From JAZSQT01 sp045538075 (GTDB taxonomy: Bacteria > Chrysiogenota > Deferribacteres > Deferribacterales > Mucispirillaceae): DNA of 22,924 nt. Below the pieces are notes generated by a model. That model saw nothing but the letters and a program-made list of their open reading frames with translations, was not told the origin of the DNA and searched no databases. This document shows positions 15,698-22,900 of this stretch, piece after piece (the stretch's first letter is position 1; each line of letters opens with the position of its first letter). Both the position numbers and the translations under genes were made by a program. The stretch lies in NCBI GenBank assembly GCA_045538075.1, contig JAZSQT010000176.1, positions 1-22,924 on the forward strand, given 5' to 3'.

Positions 15698-16353
15698 TTT
15701 TTCTTTGATAAAATCATTTTTTCAAAATAATTACAAATATCTGATACACCTTCTTCACTTTTGCAAGAAACACGGAATATTTCTATATTTGGTTTTATAG
15801 CTTTTGCATTTTGGCAAGCCTTATCGGCATCAAAATCAACGTAAGGCAATAAATCAATTTTATTTAATACAAAAACATCAGATACAAAAAACATTGACGG
15901 ATATTTTAAAGGTTTATCTTCTCCTTCTGTAACAGAAAGTAAAACCATATTAATATCTTGCCCTAAATCGTATTCTGATGGGCAAACAAGGTTGCCAACA
16001 TTTTCTATTATTAATAAATCAATATTATCTCCATCAATTAAAGGTAGTTTATTTTCAATTTCTTTTGCTTCTAAATGGCAAGCTCCACCAGTTTGAATTT
16101 GGCATGCTTTAATGCCTGTTTTTTCTATTCTTTCTTTATCGTTTTCTGTTTGCAAATCGCCTTCAATTACGGCAATTTTATACTTATAAGAAAGTTTACT
16201 TAAAGTTTTTTCTAATAAAGATGTTTTTCCACTGCCAGGAGATGACATTATATTTACAACGAAAGTTTCGTTATCTTTAAAACGCTTACGTAACTGCATA
16301 GCGTCCATATCATTTTTTGAAAGAATTTTTTGATTAATATTTATTTTGTCCAT
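15688..16353 (-). CDS. hypB: Hydrogenase/nickel maturation GTPase HypB
   Basis: HypB is a GTPase that, with HypA, delivers nickel to [NiFe]-hydrogenase precursors. The ATG at 16353 is chosen because AAGGAG stands seven bases upstream and it lies ten bases after hypA. An in-frame start at 16392 would run into hypA. The resulting 221-aa protein has a P-loop SSPGSGKTS (37-45) and IEGDLQTENDKERI. GGACHLEAKEI carries the metal-binding Cys-His pair, and IENVGNLVCPSEYDLG the conserved Cys. The NKID base-recognition motif is also present. It lacks both the N-terminal CXXCGC nickel site of E. coli HypB and a histidine-rich stretch. No hydrogenase structural gene is in the window. Confidence 0.95.
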   Translation of the reverse strand: MDKININQKILSKNDMDAMQLRKRFKDNETFVVNIMSSPGSGKTSLLEKTLSKLSYKYKIAVIEGDLQTENDKERIEKTGIKACQIQTGGACHLEAKEIENKLPLIDGDNIDLLIIENVGNLVCPSEYDLGQDINMVLLSVTEGEDKPLKYPSMFFVSDVFVLNKIDLLPYVDFDADKACQNAKAIKPNIEIFRVSCKSEEGVSDICNYFEKMILSKKKCS

Positions 16354-16363
16354 AAAATACTCC

Positions 16364-16705
16364 TTAATCAACTTCAATATATGAAACTTCAAGTTCGTTA
16401 CCAGAAATTATAGTAACTTTAGAAGAGTTACATTTAGGGCAACTCATAAAATATCCTTCAAATTCTTCTTCACTGCCACAATCTAAGCATTTACCTTTAA
16501 GAGGTATTTCTTCATATTTAAGAACTGCATCTTTTGCTATAGTATCATTTTTAAGTGCGTCAAAAGCAAAGCGTAAAGATGCCTCATCAATAGCACTCAT
16601 TTTTCCGATACGGACGGCTATTAATGATATTTTATCTGCAGAATTTTTTTTAGCAGTGTCTATAGATATGTCAATTATATTTTGTGCAATTCCTGCTTCA
16701 TGCAT
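16364..16705 (-). CDS. hypA: Hydrogenase maturation nickel metallochaperone HypA
   Basis: HypA binds nickel and passes it to hydrogenase (or urease) maturation with HypB. The 113-aa protein begins MHEAGIAQNI, with the N-terminal Met-His-Glu nickel site. It carries a structural zinc site in two CXXC motifs, CLDC (73-76) and CPKC (89-92). ELEVSYIEVD at the end is typical. AAGG lies about nine bases before the ATG. It is the first gene of the twelve-gene minus-strand run and follows a well-formed promoter at 16737-16765. Confidence 0.95.
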   Translation of the reverse strand: MHEAGIAQNIIDISIDTAKKNSADKISLIAVRIGKMSAIDEASLRFAFDALKNDTIAKDAVLKYEEIPLKGKCLDCGSEEEFEGYFMSCPKCNSSKVTIISGNELEVSYIEVD

Positions 16706-16934
16706 AAATCTAACCTTAATATATTCTTTATATTAGCTAATATTAAAAATATATTATAGTGTCAAGTTTTTTTCTATATAAATAGCTTCTCTTAATTTAA
16801 ATAAATATTGAAATAAATAAATCATTATTTATCATCATAACAAATATATTGTTAGCAAGATTTAATAATGAAATAAATAGCTTTTAAACTGTCATAATTT
16901 TTCAGCTAATAATTTAAAAATTTACATAAATTAT
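16706..16934. other. A+T-rich intergenic region upstream of hypA
   Basis: This stretch holds the hypA promoter near its left end and, just beyond its right end, the terminator of the small secreted-protein gene. The middle part (about 16770-16930) is very A+T-rich. I see no open reading frame with a ribosome-binding site, no tRNA and no convincing structured RNA in it. Confidence 0.6.
16737..16765 (-). promoter_or_regulatory. Sigma70-type promoter of the hypA run
   Basis: On the minus strand a consensus -35 TTGACA (16765-16760) is followed after 17 bases by TATTAG (16742-16737). The hypA ATG is about 30 bases downstream. A TATAAT directly after the -35 is too close to serve as its partner. 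Confidence 0.6.
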
Positions 16935-16961
16935 AAAAAAAGAGGGTTAAATACCCTCTTT
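16935..16961 (-). terminator. Intrinsic terminator of the small secreted-protein gene
   Basis: A 9-bp perfect stem (16939-16947 pairing with 16953-16961, AAAGAGGGT/ACCCTCTTT) encloses a TAAAT loop. Read on the minus strand it is followed by a T run (complement of the A run 16935-16941). It begins two bases after the stop codon of the gene at 16964-17332. It is the clearest rho-independent terminator in the window. Confidence 0.88.
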
Positions 16962-16963
16962 AT

Positions 16964-17332
16964 TTATTGGTTTGGTGTTTGTGGGATAGATGGTTGTTTT
17001 ATATTATTATTCGTTGTATTTTGGTTTGGGTTAGTAGCCGTATAAAGATTATTTTTTTCGGCATATTTTCTCCAATAACGGCATTCAAAACTCCAGTCTT
17101 CATATCCTAAAATACAACCGTAATAATCTTCTAAATAGTCATCATAATCATCTCTAACATACCATGGAACTTGGTTCATTGGTGGAGGTGGAGGTAAATT
17201 AACTACCCACATTCCATTATATGGATTATAGTATGGACCTTCCCCTTGTGGCATATAAAAATCATCTGCGTAAGATACCTTTGCTACAAAAAACATTGCC
17301 ATTGCAAATAATATTAAACTTGCTTTTTTCAT
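16964..17332 (-). CDS. Small secreted protein, Tyr/Pro-rich, unknown function
   Basis: I do not recognise this 122-aa protein. It has a clear Sec signal peptide (MKKASLILFAMAMFFVAKVSYA, cleaved after A22). The mature part has an aromatic and proline-rich segment (GPYYNPYNGMWVV, PPPPP at 47-51) and an acidic-aromatic stretch (DDYDDYLEDYYG). Two cysteines, C73 and C84, could form a disulfide, and the tail is Asn/Gln/Thr-rich and probably disordered. It is likely periplasmic or outer-membrane-associated. The ATG has GAGG about eight bases upstream, and the gene is single, with its own terminator and a divergent Nudix gene upstream. That isolation suggests it is independently regulated. The function cannot be inferred. 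Confidence 0.82.
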   Translation of the reverse strand: MKKASLILFAMAMFFVAKVSYADDFYMPQGEGPYYNPYNGMWVVNLPPPPPMNQVPWYVRDDYDDYLEDYYGCILGYEDWSFECRYWRKYAEKNNLYTATNPNQNTTNNNIKQPSIPQTPNQ

Positions 17333-17419
17333 AAATTTACCTCAAAATTTTATTTGTAAGCTATATTAAGATATGTCGTATAAAAATAATTTTAGTTACA
17401 AATTTTTAGGATTTTTTTT

Positions 17420-17806
17420 ATGGTTATAGAAATTGGTGCAGCTATTATTAAAAATAACAATGAAGAAATATTAATTTGTCGCAGACCAAAAGGAAGCCAT
17501 TTAGAACTTTTGTGGGAATTTGCTGGTGGCAAAAAAGAAGCAAATGAAAGTATAGAAGAATGTATTATTAGAGAATGTATAGAAGAGTTAGACGTAGAAG
17601 TTGAAATTATCAGCAAATTTGATGAAGTAACTCATACATACGATAATAAAAATTTGCGACTACATTTTTATTTTTGCAAAATTATTAATGGAGAAATTAG
17701 AAAAAAAGAACACCATGAAATTGCTTGGGTAAAGAAAGAAAATCTAAAAAATTACGAATTTTGTCCAGCCGATTATGATATTATTAAAAAATTGAGTAAC
17801 ATATAG
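17420..17806 (+). CDS. Nudix hydrolase, MutT-like (8-oxo-dGTP diphosphatase family)
   Basis: This 128-aa protein is a compact Nudix hydrolase. The Nudix box spans G37-V59: GX5E with E43, then RE (51-52), IEE (54-56) and DV. The usual Gly after REx(U)EEx is Asp (D58), a tolerated variation. The start IEIGAAIIKNNNEEILICRRP and the LLWEFAGGK motif match the MutT group, which hydrolyses oxidised dGTP to prevent mutation. Other nucleotide substrates cannot be excluded. AGGA lies eight bases before the ATG. The gene is single, diverges from the small secreted-protein gene and converges with folE2 with a six-base gap. Confidence 0.9.
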   Translation: MVIEIGAAIIKNNNEEILICRRPKGSHLELLWEFAGGKKEANESIEECIIRECIEELDVEVEIISKFDEVTHTYDNKNLRLHFYFCKIINGEIRKKEHHEIAWVKKENLKNYEFCPADYDIIKKLSNI

Positions 17807-17812
17807 ATAATA

Positions 17813-18580
17813 CTATCTTTTAGTAATCATAGCCCAAGCGTTATGATTGTGGATTGATTCCATATTTTCACAAGTTACTTTATACCAAGTTATGCGACTA
17901 TCTTTATTCAATTTTTCAGCAATGTTTCTAACAATATCTTCAACGAAAGCTGGATTATCGTAAGCATATTCTGTAACAAATTTTTCATCACTCCTTTTGA
18001 GCAAAGAATAAATTGGCGAACTACCAGAGCTTTCTGCAATTTCAATTAAATCTTCTATCCATACAACTTTATTGAAACGAACAGATATTGTAGCAATACT
18101 TCTTTGGTTATGAGCTCCTTTTTCACTAATTTCTTTAGAACAAGGGCATAAAGATTGGATTGGAACTTTTACCGTCAAAATAAAATCTCTACCTTGATTA
18201 TTGCAAGTGCCAGAAAAAGTGCATTCATAATCCATAATTGATGATATTTTTGAAACTGGTGCCTCTTTTTCTATAAAGTATGGAAAAGTTATTTCAAGGT
18301 GGCTTTCATCAGAATTTAGAACTTGCCTAATATCATCAAGAATGTTTGAAATAGCCATATTGCTAATATTATCTTTATGGCGATTTAATACTTCAAGAAA
18401 TCTTGACATATGAGTGCCTTTAAAATTATGTGGTAAATTAACACTCATATTAATTTTTGCAATAGTGCTTTGAGTTCCGTTACGTTTATCTTTTAATATA
18501 ATTGGATAAGTTACGCCTTTTACTCCAACTTTATCTATATCAAGGTTTCTCGTATCTTTTAAACTTTGAATATCTATCAT
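17813..18580 (-). CDS. folE2: GTP cyclohydrolase FolE2 (GCYH-IB)
   Basis: FolE2 converts GTP to 7,8-dihydroneopterin triphosphate, the entry to folate and to queuosine-type 7-deazaguanines. It is the metal-flexible alternative to the zinc-dependent FolE. The 255-aa protein begins IQSLKDTRNLDIDKVGVKGVTYPI. It contains a T-fold with MSVNLPHNFKGTHMSRF and has the active-site segment LCPCSKEISEKGAHNQRS. C147 matches the catalytic Cys of the family and H157 lies in the neighbouring loop. The C-terminus CENMESIHNHNAWA is also typical. It starts one base after the TPR-like gene and probably shares that gene's promoter. Confidence 0.95.
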   Translation of the reverse strand: MIDIQSLKDTRNLDIDKVGVKGVTYPIILKDKRNGTQSTIAKINMSVNLPHNFKGTHMSRFLEVLNRHKDNISNMAISNILDDIRQVLNSDESHLEITFPYFIEKEAPVSKISSIMDYECTFSGTCNNQGRDFILTVKVPIQSLCPCSKEISEKGAHNQRSIATISVRFNKVVWIEDLIEIAESSGSSPIYSLLKRSDEKFVTEYAYDNPAFVEDIVRNIAEKLNKDSRITWYKVTCENMESIHNHNAWAMITKR

Positions 18581-18581
18581 A

Positions 18582-19301
18582 TTAACGGCGTTTAATTCTT
18601 TGTCTTCCTATTAAAGTTTGATACTGTTTAACTCCTTCTTGCATTTTCATTAAATGAAGTTGCATCCATAAAGCACCGTATCCCTGCATTTTGATTTTTT
18701 TATTATTCCTAACACTATCAAGAGCATTTTCTATTCTTTCATCAGTAGGCATTTTTTTATTAGCCTTAGTAAGAGCAGCTATTGCCTCATCTTGAAAGCC
18801 CATTTCTGAAAGAAAATAACCATTTAAAACTTGTGTAAAGCTATCTTTTTTATTTGCTTTAGCAGAAGTTGCCATCACTTTTTTAACTTTTTCAAAATCT
18901 TTATGCCTAAAGTAATGGGCAGCAAGCATACTCATAGCCATAAAATTACTTTTTGGTGTTTTTTCAAGATAAGGTAATGCCTCATCAAATCTTTTATTAG
19001 CGTATAAAATTACTCCAATTTGAGAATCTATCTGTTGCTTAACTAAAAATTGCCATTTAGAAAAAGCGTATCCTTTCTTCATTTTTTCTATTGCAATATC
19101 TGTTCTGCCAGATTTTAAATCTTTTTCACAACTTGAAAAAATATCTGTAAGTTTCTTCATAAAATAACGACTCATTAATACATTAAAAATAATTAAAGAT
19201 ATTGCAAATAAGATTGTTGCTAAAATGTAACTTGGATAAATTAAGTATCCAATAAAACCGAATGTTGTAGCTATACATAACCCTAAAATTAAAGTTAACA
19301 T
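18582..19301 (-). CDS. Membrane-anchored TPR-like protein
   Basis: This is a protein of about 239 aa with two N-terminal hydrophobic helices (LTLILGLCIATTFGFIGYLI and a second at about residues 25-44). A cytoplasmic or periplasmic alpha-helical repeat region follows (about 55-190) with TPR-like helix pairs such as VILYANKRFDEALPYLEK and YFLSEMGFQDEAIAALTKA. The C-terminal stretch is basic. The ATG at 19301 is preferred over 19343 because AGG lies seven bases upstream and the promoter at 19335-19363 would start transcription after 19343. Such proteins usually act as assembly scaffolds. No partner is evident beyond the coupling to folE2, which is probably only positional. Confidence 0.78.
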   Translation of the reverse strand: MLTLILGLCIATTFGFIGYLIYPSYILATILFAISLIIFNVLMSRYFMKKLTDIFSSCEKDLKSGRTDIAIEKMKKGYAFSKWQFLVKQQIDSQIGVILYANKRFDEALPYLEKTPKSNFMAMSMLAAHYFRHKDFEKVKKVMATSAKANKKDSFTQVLNGYFLSEMGFQDEAIAALTKANKKMPTDERIENALDSVRNNKKIKMQGYGALWMQLHLMKMQEGVKQYQTLIGRQRIKRR

Positions 19302-19324
19302 TTTTACCTGCCTAATATAGAGAT

Positions 19325-19355
19325 AAGAATAAATTTTATACAAGAATAAATTTTA
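19325..19355 (+). repeat. Two 14-base direct repeats over a promoter
   Basis: AAGAATAAATTTTA occurs at 19325-19338 and again at 19342-19355 with a period of 17 bases. The two copies flank and overlap the -10 region of the minus-strand promoter. It could be a regulator site or chance in A+T-rich DNA. Confidence 0.5.
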
Positions 19356-19363
19356 CATTTCAA
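19335..19363 (-). promoter_or_regulatory. Sigma70-type promoter of the TPR-folE2 pair
   Basis: On the minus strand TTGAAA (19363-19358) is followed after 17 bases by TATAAA (19340-19335), placing the transcription start about 27 bases before the ATG at 19301. A 14-base direct repeat covers the same region. Confidence 0.6.
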
Positions 19364-19384
19364 GAAAAATAAAATAACGCACTT

Positions 19385-20257
19385 TTATGGACACGATGTA
19401 ACTTGTATTTTATTTGATTCTTTTCTTCCTTTAACTGTTGACAACAAAAAGTCTATACAGTTTTCATTATTTTTTAAATTATATTTATATAATGTAATAG
19501 TTGTATTATCAATCAATTGAGGGCCATTTTCATTATTTATATATATGTTATAACTTTCTGCGTTATCTACTTTATCCCAAGATAAAACAACACTTGAAGT
19601 CTCTCTTAATGCCTTAACATTTTGAGGTGGCAATATAAAATCTTTATTATTTTGAGTAATAGTTGTTTCGTAAGGTATGCCAGCATTTTCGTTTTTATCG
19701 TAAGGCAATATTATAATAGAAACTTGTGCAGATAATGGCAAATTATAACAACTTTCGCCATTTTTATTAATTTTTGAAACAACTTTACTATTAATCATAA
19801 TATCAGCATATTTAGTTGTTTCGTTTAATTTAATATCAAGACAAACAGAATTATTTTTTTGTTCTATTTTAACATCTTTAATTTTTATCGGTGTGTTATA
19901 AGTTATCGTTCTAACTGCTGGAGTAGAAAAAGTGTTATATTCTGTGCTATAATTCTTAAATCTATAAGTATAAGTTGTGCCATCAACTACTTCTTCATCT
20001 ATATAAGTATTTTTTGGACTAATTAATGTCAACCTTTTATAATACCTACGATTAAGAGCATTATTATCAATTTTTGATTTTTCTACAACAAGCATAATAT
20101 CTTGATTATTGCTTATTAATACTCCGTCATTAGTTATAGAAACATTAACGTCTGTAGGGTAAGGAATATTTAATGAATCTTTTGGTATCGGTGGAGCTTT
20201 TATCCCACAACCATTAATTATAAAAAAAAACACAAATAGTAGCTTATAAATTTTCAT
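19385..20257 (-). CDS. Lipoprotein with CGIKAPP motif and a fibronectin type III-like domain
   Basis: This is a predicted lipoprotein of about 290 aa. The start at 20257 gives a signal peptide ending in a good lipobox (INGC, C17), directly followed by GIKAPPIP. The CGxKxPP opening resembles the LptM/YifL-type lipoproteins often found near argH, lysA or dapF, but those are only about 60-70 aa. Here the protein continues with beta-rich segments. From about residue 213 it has a fibronectin type III-like domain (VVLSWDKVDNAESYNIYIN ... LLSTVKGRKESNKIQV). Two Cys near 138 and two in the last 20 residues could form disulfides. It overlaps argH by 14 bases, so it is probably co-translated. The role is unknown, plausibly outer-membrane biogenesis. 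Confidence 0.82.
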   Translation of the reverse strand: MKIYKLLFVFFFIINGCGIKAPPIPKDSLNIPYPTDVNVSITNDGVLISNNQDIMLVVEKSKIDNNALNRRYYKRLTLISPKNTYIDEEVVDGTTYTYRFKNYSTEYNTFSTPAVRTITYNTPIKIKDVKIEQKNNSVCLDIKLNETTKYADIMINSKVVSKINKNGESCYNLPLSAQVSIIILPYDKNENAGIPYETTITQNNKDFILPPQNVKALRETSSVVLSWDKVDNAESYNIYINNENGPQLIDNTTITLYKYNLKNNENCIDFLLSTVKGRKESNKIQVTSCP

Positions 20258-21629
20258 CAAGAAAGCCTTGTGCAAGTTTAATTTGAGTCATAACAGATTC
20301 TGCAGATGTGCCACCGTAAGAATTTCTGCTATTAACAGACGCTTCAAGAGTAATATAATCAAATATATCACTTGCTATCATAGGTGAAAATTTTTGTAAT
20401 TCTTCTAAAGATAATTCATCTAAATTTTTATCTTGCTCAATAGCGTAAGCAACAGTTTTTCCAACAATATGATGGGCTTGGCGAAAAGGTATTCCCTTTC
20501 TAACTAAATAATCGGCTAAGTCAGTTGCAGTAGAATAGCCTCTTAATGCAGCTTGACGCATTTTTTCTTCATTAACAGTCATTTTTGAAATCATTGGAGC
20601 AAATATTTTAAGGCTTGCAAGGACTGTATCTATTGAATCAAAAAGAGGTTCTTTATCTTCTTGCATATCTTTATTATAAGCAAGAGGCAAGCCTTTCATA
20701 GTTGTAAGCATAGCCATTAAATTGCCATAAACTCTACCAGTTTTGCCTCTAATAAGTTCTGGGATATCTGGATTTTTCTTTTGAGGCATAATAGATGAGC
20801 CTGTGCAATAATCATCAGACAGATTAATAAACGCAAAATCTGGATTAGAAAAAATAATCAATTCTTCTGAAAATCTTGATAAGTGCATCATACAAATACT
20901 TAAATTAGACAAAAATTCTAATATAAAATCTCTATCAGAAACAGAGTCTATGCTATTTTCAGTAGGTCCATAAAAATTTAGTTCTGCAGCAGTAAAATTT
21001 CTATCAATAGGAAAAGTAGTTCCAGCCATAGCAGCAGCACCTAATGGAGAATAATTCATTCTAATAACCATATCATTTAAACGTTCAAAATCTCTTTTAA
21101 ACATCTGAAAATATGCCATTAAATAATGTGAATATAAAATTGGTTGTCCCGTTTGAAGATGAGTAAATCCAGGCATAATAACGCCTAAATTATTTATTGC
21201 TTTCTCAACTAATACTGTTTGCAAATTGATTAAATACGCCTTTGCATTTTCTGCTTCTTCAATAATATACATTCTAATATCAACGGCTACTTGGTCGTTC
21301 CTACTTCTTGCTGTATGGAGCTTTCCTCCAACAGGGCCAATAATTTCTGTAAGGCGTTTTTCTATAGCCATATGTATATCTTCATCTTCTATAGTGAATT
21401 TAAATTGACCGTTTTCTATTTCTTTTAAAACTTGGTTTAATCCAGAAACAATTAAATCTCCTTCATTTTCAGAAATAATACCTTGTTTAGCAAGCATTTT
21501 AGCATGGGCGATACTACCTTTTATATCAAACTTATAAAGACGTTTATCATAAAAAATTGAGGCATTAAACTCTTCAACAAATTTATCTGTAGGCAGGTTA
21601 AATCTGCCAGACCATGCTTTTTCTTTCAT
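20244..21629 (-). CDS. argH: Argininosuccinate lyase
   Basis: ArgH cleaves argininosuccinate to arginine and fumarate, the last step of arginine biosynthesis, in the cytosol as a homotetramer. The 461-aa protein has the family length and opening KAWSGRFNLPTDKFVEEFNAS. Visible motifs are HTARSRNDQVAVDIRMY, PGFTHLQTGQPILYSHY and the fumarase/aspartase signature GSSIMPQKKNPDIPE near residues 276-290, which carries the catalytic serine loop. YNKDMQEDKEPLFDS follows. It lies 19 bases after hisE and is followed by the overlapping lipoprotein gene. No other arg gene is in the window. Confidence 0.97.
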   Translation of the reverse strand: MKEKAWSGRFNLPTDKFVEEFNASIFYDKRLYKFDIKGSIAHAKMLAKQGIISENEGDLIVSGLNQVLKEIENGQFKFTIEDEDIHMAIEKRLTEIIGPVGGKLHTARSRNDQVAVDIRMYIIEEAENAKAYLINLQTVLVEKAINNLGVIMPGFTHLQTGQPILYSHYLMAYFQMFKRDFERLNDMVIRMNYSPLGAAAMAGTTFPIDRNFTAAELNFYGPTENSIDSVSDRDFILEFLSNLSICMMHLSRFSEELIIFSNPDFAFINLSDDYCTGSSIMPQKKNPDIPELIRGKTGRVYGNLMAMLTTMKGLPLAYNKDMQEDKEPLFDSIDTVLASLKIFAPMISKMTVNEEKMRQAALRGYSTATDLADYLVRKGIPFRQAHHIVGKTVAYAIEQDKNLDELSLEELQKFSPMIASDIFDYITLEASVNSRNSYGGTSAESVMTQIKLAQGFLDENL

Positions 21630-21648
21630 AAAAACACCTATTACAAAA

Positions 21649-21948
21649 TTATTTTGAAGTTTTTTCTTGATGACGAGACGTTAAAACAGATAAAACATCA
21701 GCAAAATCAATATCTTTATAGTGTAGGGCAACGATTAAATGGTATAAATAATCGGCTGCTTCAGAAGCAATTTTATCCTTTGGTTCTGTAAGAAATGCTT
21801 TAATAAATTCTGCATTTTCTTCGCCTAATTTTTTTATAATTTTATTTTCTCCACCTTGAAACAACTTGCAAGTATAAGATGAATCTGATGGATTTTCTTT
21901 ATAATTTTTAATAGTTTCGTTTAATTTAACAATAATATCTGTATTCAT
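21649..21948 (-). CDS. hisE: Phosphoribosyl-ATP pyrophosphatase HisE
   Basis: HisE hydrolyses phosphoribosyl-ATP to phosphoribosyl-AMP, the second step of histidine synthesis. The 99-aa protein is the stand-alone form, not fused to HisI. It shows the MazG-like all-alpha core with KLGEENAEFIKAFL and ASEAADYLYHLIVALHYKDI, which carry the acidic metal ligands. It starts eight bases after hisF and precedes argH. With hisF it forms a partial histidine cluster in which hisH, hisA and hisI are absent. Confidence 0.94.
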   Translation of the reverse strand: MNTDIIVKLNETIKNYKENPSDSSYTCKLFQGGENKIIKKLGEENAEFIKAFLTEPKDKIASEAADYLYHLIVALHYKDIDFADVLSVLTSRHQEKTSK

Positions 21949-21956
21949 TTTGCAAC

Positions 21957-22718
21957 CTAAATTAATCTAACGGAAATACCTTTTTCTGATAAGAAATCTT
22001 TAACTTGACCAACGGTAAATTCTCTAAAATGAAAGACACTTGCAGCAAGAACGGCATCTGCTTTGCCTTCTGTAAGCCCTTCATAAAAATGTTGTAGCGA
22101 ACCTACACCACCTGAGGCAATAACTGGTATTGAAACTGCTTCAGAAACAGCCCTCGTTAAAGCTAAATCGTAACCATCTTTAGTGCCGTCTTTATCCATA
22201 CTTGTAAGCAGAATTTCACCTGCACCAAAATTTTCCATAGTTTTAGCCCAAGAAACTGCATCAAGACCAGTAGCAACTTTGCCACCAGCAATCATAACTT
22301 CCCATGAGCCATCATCTTTAAGTTTTGCGTCTATTGCAGAGATAATTGCTTGAGAGCCAAACTTATTGGCAGCTTCTTTTATTAAATCAGGATTTTTTAC
22401 ACTTTCTGAATTAATAGACACTTTATCTGCTCCAGCATTAAGTAGCCTTTGGATATCTGCAACAGTTTTAATGCCACCACCGACAGTAATAGGCATAAAC
22501 ACGTTAGCTGCTGCTCTTTCAATTAATTCTATTGTTGTGCCTCTACCCTCTTCTGTAGCCGATATATCTAAAAATGCAAGTTCGTCTGCACCTTGATTTT
22601 GGTATTCAAGGGCAACTTCAACTGGGTCGCCAGCATCTCTTAAATTTACGAAATTTGTTCCCTTTACAACTCTTCCATCTTTTAAATCAAGACATGGAAT
22701 TATTCTTTTAGTAAGCAT
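21957..22718 (-). CDS. hisF: Imidazole glycerol phosphate synthase cyclase subunit HisF
   Basis: HisF uses ammonia from the HisH glutaminase to turn PRFAR into imidazole glycerol phosphate and AICAR, linking histidine and purine synthesis. The 253-aa protein is a full-length (beta/alpha)8 barrel. Both catalytic aspartates are in place: D11 in CLDLKDGRVVKG and D130 in SAIDAKLKDDG. The phosphate-binding loops VGGGIKT (79-85) and IASGGVG are intact. AGGGG lies about eight bases before the ATG. The hisH partner is not adjacent. It is the first gene of the hisF-hisE-argH-lipoprotein operon. Confidence 0.97.
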   Translation of the reverse strand: MLTKRIIPCLDLKDGRVVKGTNFVNLRDAGDPVEVALEYQNQGADELAFLDISATEEGRGTTIELIERAAANVFMPITVGGGIKTVADIQRLLNAGADKVSINSESVKNPDLIKEAANKFGSQAIISAIDAKLKDDGSWEVMIAGGKVATGLDAVSWAKTMENFGAGEILLTSMDKDGTKDGYDLALTRAVSEAVSIPVIASGGVGSLQHFYEGLTEGKADAVLAASVFHFREFTVGQVKDFLSEKGISVRLI

Positions 22719-22747
22719 TATTTAACCCCTAATTAAATATCTTTCAA

Positions 22748-22776
22748 AGTATATCATTATTATAGAATTTTGTCAG
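22748..22776 (-). promoter_or_regulatory. Extended -10 promoter of the hisF operon
   Basis: On the minus strand CTGACA (22776-22771) is followed after 17 bases by TATACT (22753-22748), which is preceded by TG in the extended -10 position. Transcription would start about 20-25 bases before the hisF ATG. That leader is too short for an attenuator or T-box, so no leader-based amino-acid control is visible. Confidence 0.7.
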
Positions 22777-22795
22777 CTATTTTAATAGGTATATC

Positions 22796-22835
22796 TTTAC
22801 TGGATTACTTCGTCGCTTTGCTCCTCGTAATGACG
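22796..22835 (-). repeat. Dispersed palindromic repeat, copy 2 (inverted relative to copy 1)
   Basis: Read on the minus strand this unit begins cgtcattacgaggagcaaag and ends gaagtaatccagtaaa. Bases 22796-22830 match window bases 1-35 with one mismatch. ATTAC/GTAAT at its ends are complementary, so each copy can fold on itself. It lies just upstream of the hisF promoter. Confidence 0.82.
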
Positions 22836-22862
22836 TGTTTTTACGTCTTTGACTGCTTCAAA

Positions 22863-22900
22863 GTCATTGCGAGAAAAACGCCAGTTTTTCGTGGCAATCT
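22863..22900 (+). repeat. Dispersed palindromic repeat, variant unit with a different core
   Basis: This unit starts gtcattgcgag and ends ggcaatct, the same termini as the neighbouring unit but facing it, with a different centre. It folds well: ATTGC (22866-22870) pairs with GCAAT (22894-22898), and GAAAAAC (22873-22879) pairs with GTTTTTC (22884-22890) around a GCCA loop. It may serve as a structured intergenic element. The remaining bases to 22924 are featureless A+T-rich sequence. Confidence 0.72.

Noticed and set aside
16354..16392. Longer HypB with a 13-residue N-terminal extension
   Set aside because: The upstream start lies inside hypA and lacks a ribosome-binding site, while the ATG at 16353 has AAGGAG at ideal spacing.
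16754..16759. TATAAT just downstream of the hypA -35 as its -10 element
   Set aside because: It is one base from TTGACA, far too close to pair with it, and no suitable -35 lies 16-18 bases upstream.
17392..17616. Minus-strand open frame opposite the Nudix gene
   Set aside because: The plus strand carries an intact Nudix box, so the opposing frame is a shadow.
19325..19355. CRISPR-like or tandem-repeat array
   Set aside because: There are only two 14-base copies with a three-base spacer, no further units and no cas genes.
22832..22847. GACGT-GTTTTT-ACGTC hairpin as an intrinsic terminator
   Set aside because: The stem is only five base pairs, there is no proper T run after it, and no gene reads into it within the window. 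It is more likely part of the repeat cluster.
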